Source of the DNA: Metallyticus violacea
Taxonomy: Eukaryota; Arthropoda; Insecta; Mantodea; Metallyticidae
NCBI GenBank assembly: GCA_030762175.1
Contig: CM060831.1
Coordinates: 70,761,501 to 70,825,500 of the forward strand
Direction: 5' to 3'
DNA length: 64,000 nucleotides
In this document: positions 11,711 through 26,700 of the stretch, one piece after another
How positions within the stretch are numbered: position 1 is the first letter of the stretch
Layout: the number at the start of each line of letters is the position of its first letter
Made by a program: the position numbers and the translations under genes
Notes under the pieces: model-generated
Told to the model about the DNA's origin: nothing
The model's database searches: none
What the model saw: only the letters and a program-made list of their open reading frames with translations

Positions 11711-14700
11711 AAAATAAAAAAAAAAAAAAAACATTCTATTTGAAAAAATAAGTTAAATAAGTTAACAACAAGCCACTAGTTAAGGTCGCTATCTTATGTC
11801 CCCTTATGAATACTTAAAATTTTGTTTGAAGCATTTTTCGATTTTTCCCTTCATTTCAGAGTAAAATGGCTGCAACACTTTTTTTTTGAGTCGTCTTTAA
11901 TGCCCGTTTTTACTGGTGAGGCACCACAGGCGTTGAACTCTGATGATACATGAGATGAAATGATACATTGGGAAAGGATTTTTTTTTTTTTAAGGGAAGG
12001 AAACATCCCAGGCCTAAGTTTAGGGCATCTCCCCAGAATTTGCCATTTATGACTGAGGAAAACCTGGAAAAAACCTCAGTCAGGGACGATGGTCCTGTGG
12101 GATTCCAACCCCAGACCTCCGGCTCACGAGTCTGCACCTTAACGGCCTCTGCCACCTGTGGCAGTATGCAACACTATAAATGTGACCCAATGAACATATG
12201 CTCTTCATAGGGGCACTACATATATTTCATCTTTGCTTTCATCATTCCATGTAACATCATCGTAGATGATAGTGGTACTGCCAAAAGCAATCTGCTATGA
12301 AATCCGATTATTTATTTGCATTGCTGTGAAGTGGCATTTTTATAAAATACCTTTCTTGAAGAGTTTCAAAGAATTACTTTGAGAGCCCAATTAAATTTTT
12401 AAAAAGTTTATTTTCTTTACAGGGAGCTCTAATATGGAAGATATTCCTTTGTACAATAGGACATGGACATATATATGGCTGGATGACATACTTGCAATAG
12501 TACGAAAAAAAAAAAAAAATGAGGATGCCCTAAAATTACTAAATCTACAAGATCAAGTATTAAGTTCACCATGGAATTGAGGCAGGTTGTTTGCCCTTCC
12601 TGGACTTAAAAATATATAGGAGAAACAACACAATTTTGTTTGGCATATGTAGGAAACCCACACATACAGATAATCACATAAAGAATAACAGTTTCAACCC
12701 TAAACCACACCAACATGCCATTATAAACAGCCTTGCTCTTAGATTGGCAAACATCCCATTCAACAAAGAAGAATATACAATGAAGTATCATTCCATCATC
12801 AAGATTGTCCTCAACAATAAATTCAACAGTTCATTAGTTGATAAGAAGATAAGACATTTCAAAAGACAGAAAAGCATTAAAAACACCCCATTCTCTCCAC
12901 ATGATAAAGAAGGACTTAGTTTTTAAAAGAATTCACATATCATCCATGGGCAAACAGGGCATTCATGAAGATTTTTAAAAAATGTGATATTGTTTTGCCA
13001 TCACAAAATAAATTTAGAATTGAAATCTTCTGAGCAGCACCACAAAAATGTTATTCCACCCAGCAAAAAGGCAGGAGTGTACCAGATGGATTGTTTGGAT
13101 TGCGATCAGATATACTCATATATAGGCAAAACAATAAGACATTTGGAGACAAGGACCAAAGAACATTTCAGAAATGTAGGATATAAACAGGTGGATAAAT
13201 CAGCAGTTGCAGAACATTTTTGGACTTATGATCATGATATTGCAAAAGAAGCCAAACTGTTGACAGCTACCAACAACCCAAGGAATTAGCAATATGGGAA
13301 AATATTTACATTTTAAAAAATAAACATCGTGTTATAACTTTGACATCCAACCAGTGGATGAGGTCACTTTGACACTTGTCAGTGTTAGTCAGTCTCCAGC
13401 TAAAGGTGAGAGCGAACACTCTTGAAACATGTTCTGAAGAATTAACCAGTTAGTGTCACCTAGATACAGATTGATTTGTATATTTAACAAACTTCACTGT
13501 TCCTAACTTCTTTTAAGTTTACAATATCAAACTGCACTTACCTGGTAAAGTTTTTGAATCTCCTAACTTGCCAATAGTGCGATTTAATAAGTTACGTCCT
13601 CGAGACAGTGTCTTCAGAAACTGTTCTTCCTCTTCATTGATAATGTCCATGACACTTTGAGGATCTTTCTTTACCTGTTAAAACATTAATGAATAGTGAA
13701 TAACTAATATGAAGTAAACCATTCTACAATGCTTTCTTTTCTAACTATCTTATTTATATTAAACATCAATACTACTATGCTGCCTAGTCTACAAACAAGT
13801 TAATGAAACCTGATTTGCTGAACTATAAAAATGAATCTCCTGTTTTTTTTTTACCTAGCACAACTACATAAATAAAACTGAAAAGGGAAGGGCAAAGTAT
13901 ATACCCAAAATAGGACAAAAAATTCACTCCAAAGAATGAAGAAAATTGTAGCTTAATGTTAACATGTACTTCAAACTGCAGCCTTTACATACCTCTGGAA
14001 ATGTGTCCCCCAACAGTTCTATCACTGTATTCACAAGAGATGCAAACAGACCTGGTTTAGCATTCATTTTCTCTGTGCCATAACGTACTGCACGTCTCAA
14101 TATCCTACGCAGCACATACCTAAATAAAGTAATTTTCCTTTAAGAAAAACTTGACTACAAAAGTATTTTGAAATAACATTACATCTACAAAATTTATGGT
14201 TGAAATCTTTCACCAGTTAATTGATAACTTATAATAAATATGTGTAAATTATTTCTTGGGAATCAAAATACTTTCTTTCCTGAATGACTCACCCTCTTCC
14301 TGTGTTATCAGGATGTCCACCATCAGAAAGGGCTATTGTAAGTGTACGAGCATGATCAGCCAACACTCTGTATGCCATATCAATACCATTTTTGTCTTCC
14401 TCACCCACAAGGCCTTGGTAGGGTGTGGCTCCAGTTCCCTACAAAAATAATGAGTTCAATGATTCAGAATAGATCTGGAAAGCTATATTATTTTCAGCCC
14501 TGATAAGTAACAAAATGGATTGAAGTATGCAGTTATTAAACATAATTTTCCACAAAAACCAGATATTTTATGATTTTCTAAATTATTTACTAATATTTTC
14601 CTCAACATAATGTCTTTATGAGAACAAAACTAAGATGAATAAATCAACACATTATCTTGAAAATGAAAACGCAAATTCTTATACATCTTTTCTAACCAAG

Positions 14701-17700
14701 TTCTATGGGGCAGTAATAAGCATTATGTAAATTCTCTAAAACTATTGTAAATTGACAAGTATATTACCTTCTGAATAGCTTCAAATAAAGGCACAAAAAG
14801 GTCTGTATCATAGTTGGATCTTTTCTGCTGAATCACAGACACAAGTCGCTCTAAGCCCATGCCACAATCAATATGTTTCTTAGGTAGAGATTTCAGGGTA
14901 CCACCTGTTTCTCTGCAAGTAAAGCATTGAAATAATTTAATTAAAAATGCTAAACCTGTATTATGCATTGTACTCTGCCATAATTTTATAAATACATGCT
15001 TATAACTACCTATTATACTGAATGAATACAAGATTCCAAATTTCAAGAACATCTGGATCATCTTGGTTCACCAAATGTGCTGCATTTCGCCCTCCTATTC
15101 GGTCAAAATGTAACTCTGAGCATGGTCCACAAGGTCCTGTTTCACCCATTTCCCAGAAATTATCTTTCATGCTACCAGGAAGAACATGGGATGGAGGAAT
15201 GCTGAAACAATAATGAAATGCATTTATATGGTAGCAATCCAGTGCTGTGTGTCTGTGCCAAGAAAATATCTTATCAGTGGGATAACTGCCTTAAGCTTTA
15301 TTTTATGGGCAATTTTTTTTAAAATTTTAATATTTATGCTTTATTATGCTCTTAATTATATAAATAAAATATATTTTAAAATGAGAAAACAAATTTTATT
15401 TTTTTAAATTTTTTAAAAATTATAAAAACTTTAAAAAATTCATATGAAACTAACACAGTGAAGATCACATGAATTAAATCTGTCGTCCAACACTTTTCAT
15501 GCTTCAGGTTAGTGAAGCATGAAGAGTGTTAAGACGACAGATTTAATTAATAAATTTTATTTTGTTCTCATAATTTGCTTAAAGAGATACTAAAGATACA
15601 AAAATTAAAGTATACAAGTACTAATTCAAGAGTAATATTTTGTACAGTTCTCACAGTTCATGGAAAAAATAAAATACAAAATAAAACACAAGTGAAATTT
15701 ACACAAAAAGTTCTGATCCAGCAACACAGTTTTTAAACAGAATGTCCTGTACACATCTAAACATTGAACATCTAAATTTTCTTCCATTTGAGAAGTTCTA
15801 AGAGCGCTGAAAATTCAACTGAAGAATTGAGAGATTTCTTTCTATTGCAGCACTGGATGGAGCATTCATTTCCAGTTGACTTAAGATTGGCATCTTAGAA
15901 GATTGCTTTTTCCAAAAAACAGACTCTTAACAAAGACTGTATTTCTTCAATGTTCAAAATTTTATTTAGAAATCTCCTCGAACAGTACATCATTGTTGCA
16001 GAACTTTTTCAATGCAATTGGTAGAACCAAGATTAAGTGAAGCAGAAGAGCTGGTTCTACTAGGATCCAGAAATTGTACCTGTTGCCTCAAGTAGCAACG
16101 TGTCCTCTACTCAGATATTTATAGAACTTTTTGCACTGAACAACACACACTACTTAAAGCATGTCACACACTTTGGACAAAATTAGCCACACCTGGGTTG
16201 AATCCATGCCCATCAGATTCTAGAATTTTAATGTTTGATAAGGCCTTCAGATCACCTGTGGTGCCTCAGTGGCTAAAATGAAGGTTATAAACAATCTGTT
16301 CCATAAGACACCCAACGTTTCAATTAAATTTCTTCAGGTTCACCTAAAATGCACTATCTTCACCATCTTCCTGGATGACCCAGCATTTTATGCCCTTAGT
16401 TATGATGTTTAGACTTAATTTCGTCAAAGAATATGCATCCATGCCTTCTGCATGTACCATAAATTAAATCATCTTCTCTTCCATAATTTACCAGATTTCC
16501 TTAGTTATTTCACATGGAGCAGGTGTACATAAGTTGCAAGTTATCTGGTTTTGAAACATTTAATTCTGGAAAATATGAAAGGAAAGTATTCAACTCCTCC
16601 AAACACTTTTATATTTCCTTCATTCTTTTCTGAGAAGTTGTCAGGCTTTCCACCATTTTAGGATAGTATTTGCTGATTTTTTACATACGTTAATTCTTGA
16701 TGTATCATGGTTAGTTACATTGTATTCTTGTTTTCTTGTGTATTGTTTAGAAGTTCTATCCACTATAGATTTCTTTTCAAAATTTACATACACAAAAGGG
16801 GCAGCAAAATAATTCTTCATTTTACACTTTGAAGTGGTGAGAAAAATTCTTAATTCTTTGGTTTGCATGGACAGTTCCTTTTGGCAGTTTATGATCTGTT
16901 CAGATTAAAGGAGACAAAAGCTGCCCAAATACTGACAATTAAGCAACATAACAGCAAACTGAGCTATTTGTTCTCATTGATAAAAGTTTGAATTATGATA
17001 CATTGTTGATGTAATTTGTGTTAATGGTTTCTGCAAACCTAAATTTTAATAGTAGCCAATAACTGTTCATTGTTTTAAACCCTCAACATACAGTAATAGC
17101 ATATTATGCCTTATTAAACTTTTAAAATCTGCATTTTTCAGGTTTATGGTGTCCTCAATATCTTTAAGGGAACCAACCACAGGTTTAATATCATATTATG
17201 CTTTATATACTTTTCAGTTTAATCTATCATTGCAGCTCAGGTGCTAAATATCTATTTATCAACCTACAAGCATATGTTCAATTTCAACTGCCCAGAATTT
17301 TTCCAGTTTTTTTAGCCCTGAAAATAGGAATACTGCTGCATTGGCAGATTTGGGATTAATATGTGCCTTCATTATTTCCTTAAATTCCTTGTCCACAAAA
17401 TCTAAGTAATCAGCATAAGATATTAAAAACTTTTACATTAATGCTACATCAGTGGCCCTAAAATACATATGAGAGGCAGCCAAAAGGTTTTGCACTTTAC
17501 TAAGAAATTTTTCAGGGAGCTGGGACTATTGTATATCATTGTTAAGGTGAAATGTTCGTTAAAATTTCCCAAGCATACATTGCATGCAAGGGATGCCGAA
17601 TGGAAGAGAAATAGGTGGATGACTGGAACCATTGTGTATGAAGTAATGCCATGAACAAAATGGAAGCCCATTATGTTATCAATCTTCTGCAATCTGTAAT

Positions 17701-20700
17701 GCAAATTTATGAAGAGATTGAAATTAAAATGTAAATTGGAACTTGCACAGTGAAGCCAATCATATAATTCATATTATTGTATGATTTAGTTGAACTACAC
17801 ACTCTTAATGCTTGTCATAATGTATAGAACTGGTTTCGAGAGAATGTGAAAAAAATCTACATTGGAAAAACAAAGAGAAACATAGGCACAGTTAAAGAAA
17901 CATTTCAGGAACATAAAGTACAAGCAAATAGAGAAATCAGCAGTAGCATATCATTTTTGGACACAAAATCACAACATAAATAAAGCAAAATTATTAAAAT
18001 CAGTACAAGGACCTATGGAACTGGCAATCTGGGAGAAAATCTACATCTACAAATACAAAGACTCTAATGAACTTCAACATTGCCGGAGATGAAAACATAA
18101 ACTACAAGTTTATCACACCACCACCAGAGCAGAATACATATTCCCACAGCTCAACGAATTACCAGACAGTTGAATTTTAGCTGATGATGAGAACCAAATG
18201 CTCTAGAAACCGGTTCTATACATTATGACAAGTGAAGCATTAAGAGTATGTAGTTCAACTAAATCAATAATATTAATTTTATGAAGAGATGTTTGCCATG
18301 TACAAGGATATGTGCAATATGATGCATTGAAACAGTTGCTTGCAAAAAGGACATGGCTGCATTAAAAATAAGCGAAAGAGCAGCAGGCCATCCATTTTGG
18401 ATGATGCAATTACTGTTGCAAAAGTAAAGGTCCTAGTCCTTTCAGAGAGGCAGTATTTTTTGAGGAAAAGTCATGTTCATTATCTTTTGGAACTGCCACA
18501 GAATAATTCTTTTTGACAATCTTCCTTGTGGACACACAATGAATCCATACATGTGACCATAACCTTCTTGGAAAGTTGCAAGAAGAAATAAAGTGCAAAA
18601 GATGCATTTTGATGGCCAGAGTGTTCATCTGCTTTATGACAATGTGCTGTTCCCATGCAGCAATGAGTATGTACCCCCATCCATCCTACACATCAGATTG
18701 TGCACCAAGTTACTTCTTTTTATATCCTACATTATTGTATTCAACCTGTTCACACCAACTCCATTTACTTACATAACACTAGAACATGTTTCAGAAGCTA
18801 ATTGCTTCCATCATCAGGTGTTGACCAACTACTTGAATTGGTGGCTGGATCCCAAGATGCTTTTTAGCACAAAATACAATAAAACTTTGTTGTATCATCC
18901 TATCCTTGAACTCAACTCTGAGATAGCAGCTCGAGCTACTGCTGAGTTATTGTTCCCCTATAGAAAGAATCTCTGTACTAACTGATTCTTTTATTAAGTT
19001 CTTTTGATAACATTTTGCTATTCAATTTTGATATTGCTTCATTATACACCAATATACCACACCAAGCAGGTATTGCAGCATTAAAACTGTTCTCAGACAA
19101 TAGTCTTCTGCATTTTACTTCATTTGCCAGCTAGCTAACCTAGTAGTCACTCGTAACTTATTTACATTCAACAATAAATTTTATTTGCAACTCAGTAGTA
19201 TTGCTTTGGGTGTGAGGATTGCCTCGTCTTATGCTAATCCGTTCATGACATAATTAGAAGAAGACTTTTTACAATCAGTAACCAATGTTTCTCTACTTTG
19301 GTTGAGGTCATTGAAGACATTTTTTCCATTTGGACCCTAACAATTTGGTCAAATCACTTCTACTATTTCTAACACATCAATTATGTTTCTAGATTTGGAC
19401 ATTACTTTGGCCAATAAATAATTCTTAACTTTGGTGCACATCAAATCAACTAACTTAACAGAAGTAACTTCATCTTGATAGTTGTTACCCTAAATACATT
19501 AAGATATGTATTCCCTTTTCTTTATCAATTTGTGGTTATTATCTCTGCACACCTCTTTCTTAGACAAATATATTTTCAACATAATGGAGAAGCGCCTTGA
19601 TCAGGGTTATTGCTTTTAAATAAATGTATTGTTCCTATGCAGAAGAATTTTATTTCCAAGGAAGCAAGATTGCAAGAAAACATTGAAACCTTAAATCTAA
19701 TTACTACTTAATTTTGGGTATTGAACATGTTTGGCACATCCTTAAGAATTGTTGCCAGATCCTTTTGCAGTATTATGATACATTTACTCTTTTCCTAAGA
19801 ATGTCATGTTTAAGGTTAAGGTCATTCCCCAAAATTTGCAGCATTTTTAATCATAATTTAAAAACTTCTCAAGAACTGCAACATGCACTGGGCTCATATA
19901 CTTGCCATTGAGTTAAACATAAAATTTATTCCATTACTCTCCCAAGCTCTCCATATGGAAGTTTGAATCTTGACCATGATTTTAAAATCTCTTCTTTTGC
20001 CAACTGTGTTTTAAAGAATGTTATTTATATGCTTAATTGTAAATTTTATTAAGTGTTTTATATTGGTTTGACTCTCAATGGCCTGTCTCTTTAAAAATAA
20101 ATTTTCACAGATGTTCAGTAAAAATTAAATCTCATTTACTGGTTGACAGCACAAGCCATCACATATCTGTGCTTTAGGTGAATGCTTCTTACTAACTCTC
20201 ATTGACAATCTACCTCTCTCAGTTTCTGAAAGTTCCTTAAGAGAAAGAGAGATGGCAGCTGTAGTTTTTCAAAAAGCACAAACTCTTCCCGGTTTCAATT
20301 AAGCTTTATATCCTTATCTTGTCAGTTTATGATGTCCCTTATATTATGTCATCATTTTTGTTTTTTCTTCCAATATGCAATTTATTTCAAAAGTTTTGTT
20401 TTTCTGCAGTTTATCATCCTGCTATTTACATTGTTACTTTATATTAGTTGCAGTAGTTGATGCCTTAATCAGCCAGCTTTCAGTTCCTTTGCGCACTTCC
20501 TTCCTTACTTTAAAGAAGAACAAGCTCTAAATATTTAATATTTTTTTATTGTGTTATTTATCTATATGAATACAAGCCCTCATTTGGATGTGTTCCCATC
20601 TTAACAGCTTGGCACTAGGAAGCATACTGTTTGTCGGCAGAGTCTGATATTCATAGCCCCTTAAATTCCAGTGCATAGATTTCTACAGCCCACCAAAAAT

Positions 20701-23700
20701 CACAATTTTGTGGTAGCATTTGTGTACAAGATTGGGTTTTTCTGCACTCCAGTACCTATTATTATGTGTTGCTATATGGCCATGTAAATAAAACCATGCT
20801 TCATCCATAAAAAGTTAAATGTGAATCAAAAGAGTAAGCATTATCTAACAATGAATTGCAGAAATGAACTCCACTCACTCACTCACTCACTCACTCACTC
20901 CCTCCGTCCCTCCCTCCCTCACTCTACCTCATGGCTGCAATTCCTGAACTATAATTATCTTATGGGATTTTAATTTTAAAAATTTAGTGGCATTCCAAGA
21001 CTAGGTTTACAAAATCCCTGATTCCTATGCAAGACCTCTCATAATTTTTATAGACTTCGTTCTAACTTTTCTTCAGTGTCATCCAATATTTCCTCAATAA
21101 GAACACTGTGTTTACTTTCAATTTCTTATCAAGAATAGATCTCATTCTATAAAATGACATCTCACTTCTCTACCTAAGTTTGTTGTCACACATCAATCAT
21201 CCATAAAAATTCTGTGTGCCAAAGTATATGGGCTTTTTGGCATTATGCACGAACAAACTATAACACTGAAATACATGGTCTCACAACATTCAACTACTAT
21301 ATAACACAAACATTTTGCATGAGCATTCGAAGAGGCAAGAAAGTGCAGGGGGGGAACAGAACCAGTCTGAAAAAGGGCAGGCAAATCCCCGTTAAACCGG
21401 CCACACATCCAAATGAAGGCTCAGTAGTTCACAATCTCTGTAAACTGTATGCGCTATATATATTACATATGGATATATAGAATAAAAATTAAAAGTAAAG
21501 TAGCTTGTAAAGAATAATGAAGCAAAAATAACAAGAACTAGAGATATAGAAATAGACAAAACATGGAAATGGTTGCACAAATAGTGCAATATTTCAAACA
21601 ACTTATGTTCTTCAAAGACAGAAGAGAAGTGAAGGTGATAAAAGTAAATTTTGAATTTTAATGGTAATGTAATGAATGAATATTTATTATTATTATTTCT
21701 ACACATTACAATTAGAGCTTTACAATAGTTCTTTGATCCTTGAGTGCTTTTTAAATGAGGATCCTATAAAACTAACACTCCAGTTGTTGTGTACATGGAA
21801 CCTACATAACTCTAAATATACATATTATCAAGTAACCTTTACAAATGCTACTCTAAAGGTTATCATCTTTCCTCATTGTTACTTTATTACCTTGATCATT
21901 TTTCTCCACCACTTTTCTCTTACTTTCTCTACGTAATTTCAAAAAATTCTTTTCTACTAATCCCAAAAATCTTTAATGTCAGAATTTCTCCCTGCAAATT
22001 ATTCACTTCTTGTTCCATATTTCCTCTCTCCATCCTTTGGTTTCTGTACATTCTAATATACAATGCAAGTTTTTGTCTATCTTACCACACAATGGACATA
22101 CTTTTTTGTCAACTTTTACCCAGCCTAACATCATTGTTCCTGTTCTTGTTCATGTCATATCCTCCCTACCCATTTTGTCACAAACCTCAATATATTTTTC
22201 CCTACCCTACTCTTTCTTAAAATGCCTATAATATATCAGAGTATTCTTATCTCTTAGTCTACCAAATATTTCCTGTTTCTTTATATCATCAATCCTTGCT
22301 TTCACTTTATTCCACTCACCTTGCTCATTTGGAGGCTATAAATTAACTAGCTCTCCCTAACCAATTCCTCTTACAATTTCCTTTAATCTACCCACCCAAC
22401 TTCCTACCCATTTATCTTTTTCTTCTGCCTTCAAGCAGTCTTTGAGAATATTTCCTTTCTCCACTGATTGTATCCTCCATTATTTCATAATACGTTTTAT
22501 TACTAAACATTTTCTGCCCACCCTTTCTAGTTCCATCAGGGCTACTCCATTCGGTGCTGCTTCCAATTTCATTTTACAGACTGGTCTATGAATCTGATCT
22601 ATACATTCCCACCCCTTTTCTGTCCCCTATATCCCATGCATAATTTTTGCTTCACCTGTAGCCGAATATATACTATCTCTAACCAGCTTACACTCATAGG
22701 TAATGTAATGAGCGGAAAAAAATTAAAACAAGTCACAGTGGTAAAGGTGTGGGGTAAAGAAAATAACTAAGAGTAATATATTAATAATTCAAAAATTGAA
22801 TAATAACCAACAGTAAGAGGGGAAATATTAACAATTAAGATTTAAATCTAGTGTTTACCATGCTTCATGCAAAAATACAACAGCTATCTGTCTATCTCTG
22901 AGGTAAGTTTCAGGTACATGTGTCAGCAATGCATTAATTGTGAAATTAAATGCATCATTGAAATTCTTACAGTGTGATGAGGCATGTTGGGTAACCAATA
23001 GGGGATACTTGGTTTTAACAGGATGCCTATGATTGGTCATACGAGCAAAAAAACAGTGCATGTTAAACCAATACAAATTGCTTTGTAAAGTTACAGAATA
23101 ACATATAATTATACAACATTCTTAAGAATACTGTATAATGAAATGAAGTGCTCTTAAATTCTCTGGAAAAATTGAGGCTGTGGAATGATTGATATTGGAT
23201 AATTAGCGTGTTGGTTTTTGTATATATATTACACAATATATAAAGATAACACTCTCTCTTCTTATCAGTTTGATTCTTTAGCAGTATTTGTTTCTCATGC
23301 ATTAACATACAAAATTTTTAACAAAATAAACATAAAAAAACATTAATTTTAAATATAACAATTAGGAACAGTGCCTTTGGCAATTCTAGAAGGCACTAAC
23401 TCCAATAAAAATTTATTCCAATTTGATTGGCTTAGCGCCCCAGTCCCCGATTCATCATCAGCTATCTGCTGGAATATCCAGGGGACCGGGACTGATCCAA
23501 CATTAAAAATAATTTATACATTCAACATAATATTAAGTTATATCTCCTACAATACTAAATGTTCCTTCTTTTTGATTTTGTAAGAAAAGATTATCCTTTA
23601 AATGCCTTACCCCAAATTAATCCAGATTTGTTTACATTCTTCATCAGGTTCCAGATTTGCAGTGCTATCACCACCAAAGTATGTCACATATAAACGATCA

Positions 23701-26700
23701 GGAGGTAGCTTGAATACTTCAGTAAGCAATTCCCAAGCCCAAGTGCAAATCTCTTTCTGTGGCAAGCAAACAAAAATATTAACAAGCAGTCTTACAAGAA
23801 TTATAAAGAGTGCAGTTTTAAACAGAATAAAGTAAATGTAGCATAATGCACTTCATGTTCAAGGATCATTGCAATATTTCTTTCAACAATAAAATAAGAA
23901 GTAGAGGATGTAGTTAATTGTTTCTAATAAAGATTGCATATCAGCAACTAGATGAGACAGCCAAGAACATATTGACAAGGTAAAATGAAATAAGGTGCAT
24001 TGCAAATTTGTAAGACCAACTGAGAATCTCATATTGTATGGCCAAAAAATGAAGTCAGATATATATGAATTTTATTGCATGTCTAGTTATAAGCATTTGC
24101 ATTCATTGCACATGTTGGAAGACAGAAAATAGTTCTGTTGCACAATGATAAGACAAGGCTGAATACTTTGTGACCTTTGTACACAAATGCTGTTCTGCAG
24201 CTGTGGAGTGAGCAGCCTTGTGTCTGTTGTGTTTGTGAAGAGTGCACGATGAAGTATGAATCTGAAGGCAGAGTTGTTCAGCTTTGAATAAGATCAGTTA
24301 AAGCCCATAAAAAAGGATTTCATCTCAAGAAATAGGCTTGGAGGTCACTACACATGATAAATAACTTCCTGAAACTAGAAAATAATTAAGGAATGAAAAA
24401 ATCACCTAGGAGACCTAAAAACTGTTCAACAATAGAGCCAAGTGATTAGAAACTCAGTGTTGGTAGATCATTGCTGGGACTACATACTCATGATCTCACT
24501 GTTAATTTTCACAAACTGATGTCATTCAGATTTGTCAAACAAACAAAACTATTGAAATACAAGAAAAAGAAGAAGTATTCCCATCTAATGGTCCACCATA
24601 AATAGAGACGGGCTAATAAACATATTACTTAGAACGAAAAATGGAAGCATATAATTAATATTCAGTGAAGAAAAGAAATTCAACTTAGATGGTCCTGATG
24701 GTTGGACATACTGCTGGCAGGACCTCAGAAAAAAAAGACTAGGTGTTTTCAAAGAGGCAGCAGAGGAGGAAAGTCCCAGATGATCTGGAGTGGATTCCAA
24801 TATGAAGGGAAAGCACATCTTGTGTCGCTTACAGGTGTATGAAAGTCATACTCTTATCAGACACTGCTTGAAGAGCACCTTTTACTTGTTGCAGAGAGGA
24901 CTGGAACAAAGAATTGAATATTTCAGCAGGATAATGCAAGTTTCTACACTGCCACATCTACAAGAAAGTGGTTTCACTGCAAAAGTGTTAGTGCCATGGA
25001 ATGGCCTGCCTATTCCCTAAACCTAAATCCTATGAGAATGTTTGGGGAATCTTATGCAGGTCAGTTTATTGTGATGAGAAGCAAAATGTCAATGTGCAGG
25101 AATTAAAGACTTCTATTATATCTGCATGGAATAAACTTTAACTATTGTACAAAAGCTTGGAGATGATATGAGGATTGTGTGATTGGTTGTTCTGAAAAAG
25201 GGTTCATTTATAGGATATTAATGACCAGTGGTCTTATCATTTTGCAAAATATTGTTTTTATATTGGACAGTCTCTGAAAGGATGCATTTGCTTGGAACAA
25301 CTCGTATGATAAAAATAAATTATTTGATGTACTTGAGTTAAAATAGCTTGATTTCAGTTTTTTCCTTTACATGATAAGTTTCATCAGTTGGGCTTTTCAT
25401 TTTGCAATGCACCTCAATATTCTCCCAATGTGACACACCTAAAGTGATTATGTTCAGCTTATTATACAAGAGAGAATGATATTTTTGCAATAAAATTATA
25501 CAAGCTATGATGATGACGACAATACTTATGTCCATTTACTTGTCAGTCAGGCAGTGGAGCTCTGCACTTGGGCAGCAGAGACAAAAGCACAGTACATTTG
25601 CAGGTTGTTTATCAAATTACATTGAGATGTTAAAAAGATGTTGAGATGAAGGTGAGGATGACAATGGAACAATGACAGAATGGCAGTATAAGGCACAAAA
25701 CCTGGAGATAACTCCCACAAATTCAAATCTAGGCCCTCTTGGGCTCAGTCACAGAGCTGTCCAACTATATGAGTTATATCCTGACTACTATAATGATATT
25801 ACTGTTAATGTAAATACTTTCTTGGCCATTTTCCTTAAATGAAAGAAAATATAGAATGATAGTTTGAAACATATTTACTGATGCCCCTGTTTATTAGATG
25901 ACTTTCTTAATCATATGACTCAATGGACTATCTAATTAGCCTTGCCATATGGATTATTGTATTACAGCTTTGCATGTGGCAGCAATCACAACCCCCTGGT
26001 CTACAATGTAATTTTTTAACAATTTACATCTGCTATGATATTTAAATCACTCCAACCCCCTGGTCTACAATGTAATTTTTTAACAATTTACATCTGCTAT
26101 GATATTTAAATCACTCCAACTGGTCCTTAATTCTTTTAACACTTAAAGTTATTGAATTTCATACATCAAACCTACGCCATTTGGAGGTACACTCTGGCAA
26201 AAAAACACAAGGTATACAGCAAAGCTGTGTAGCTACTGCAACAGTTGTGTTACATGCAAGCACTAAAGATACTGACATATGCATGTGTTCCATTAGCTCT
26301 GTGGCAGTGTGTGCTGTAGTTAAGAGTGCAGGTTTGTCCCCTGATATGAAGCACTTTTTTTAATAAGCTTTGTAATGTGTTATGACATATTAATTTCATA
26401 ATATTATTTCCCATATATAGCAAACTTTAACATTAACATATTGCATATATTATAATGAATATTATATTACCTTTAGTATTTGTTCTATCTAAATGCAAAA
26501 TGCTCACATGCATGAAGGACATGGCTTATGAGCACAAATTCAAACAGCCTGGGTTGTTGTAGCCTCTTGTCCACACTACTGTAGAATTTCTGAAGTGGGA
26601 GCAGGTAGGGGTGGTGGGAGAATTGTGGTGCAGATATTGACAGTAATAGATTCCAAGTCTTGCTAATTTGAAAACCTATCTTTGGTTATCTTATGGATGC

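Noticed and set aside
11935..11950. CTGATGA inside SINE-A
   Set aside because: No GAAA or pairing stems follow in the right place; it is not a hammerhead.
22855..23308. Two overlapping minus-strand frames, vaguely like a pogo-type DDE domain
   Set aside because: Only short ambiguous similarity remembered; no catalytic motif seen.
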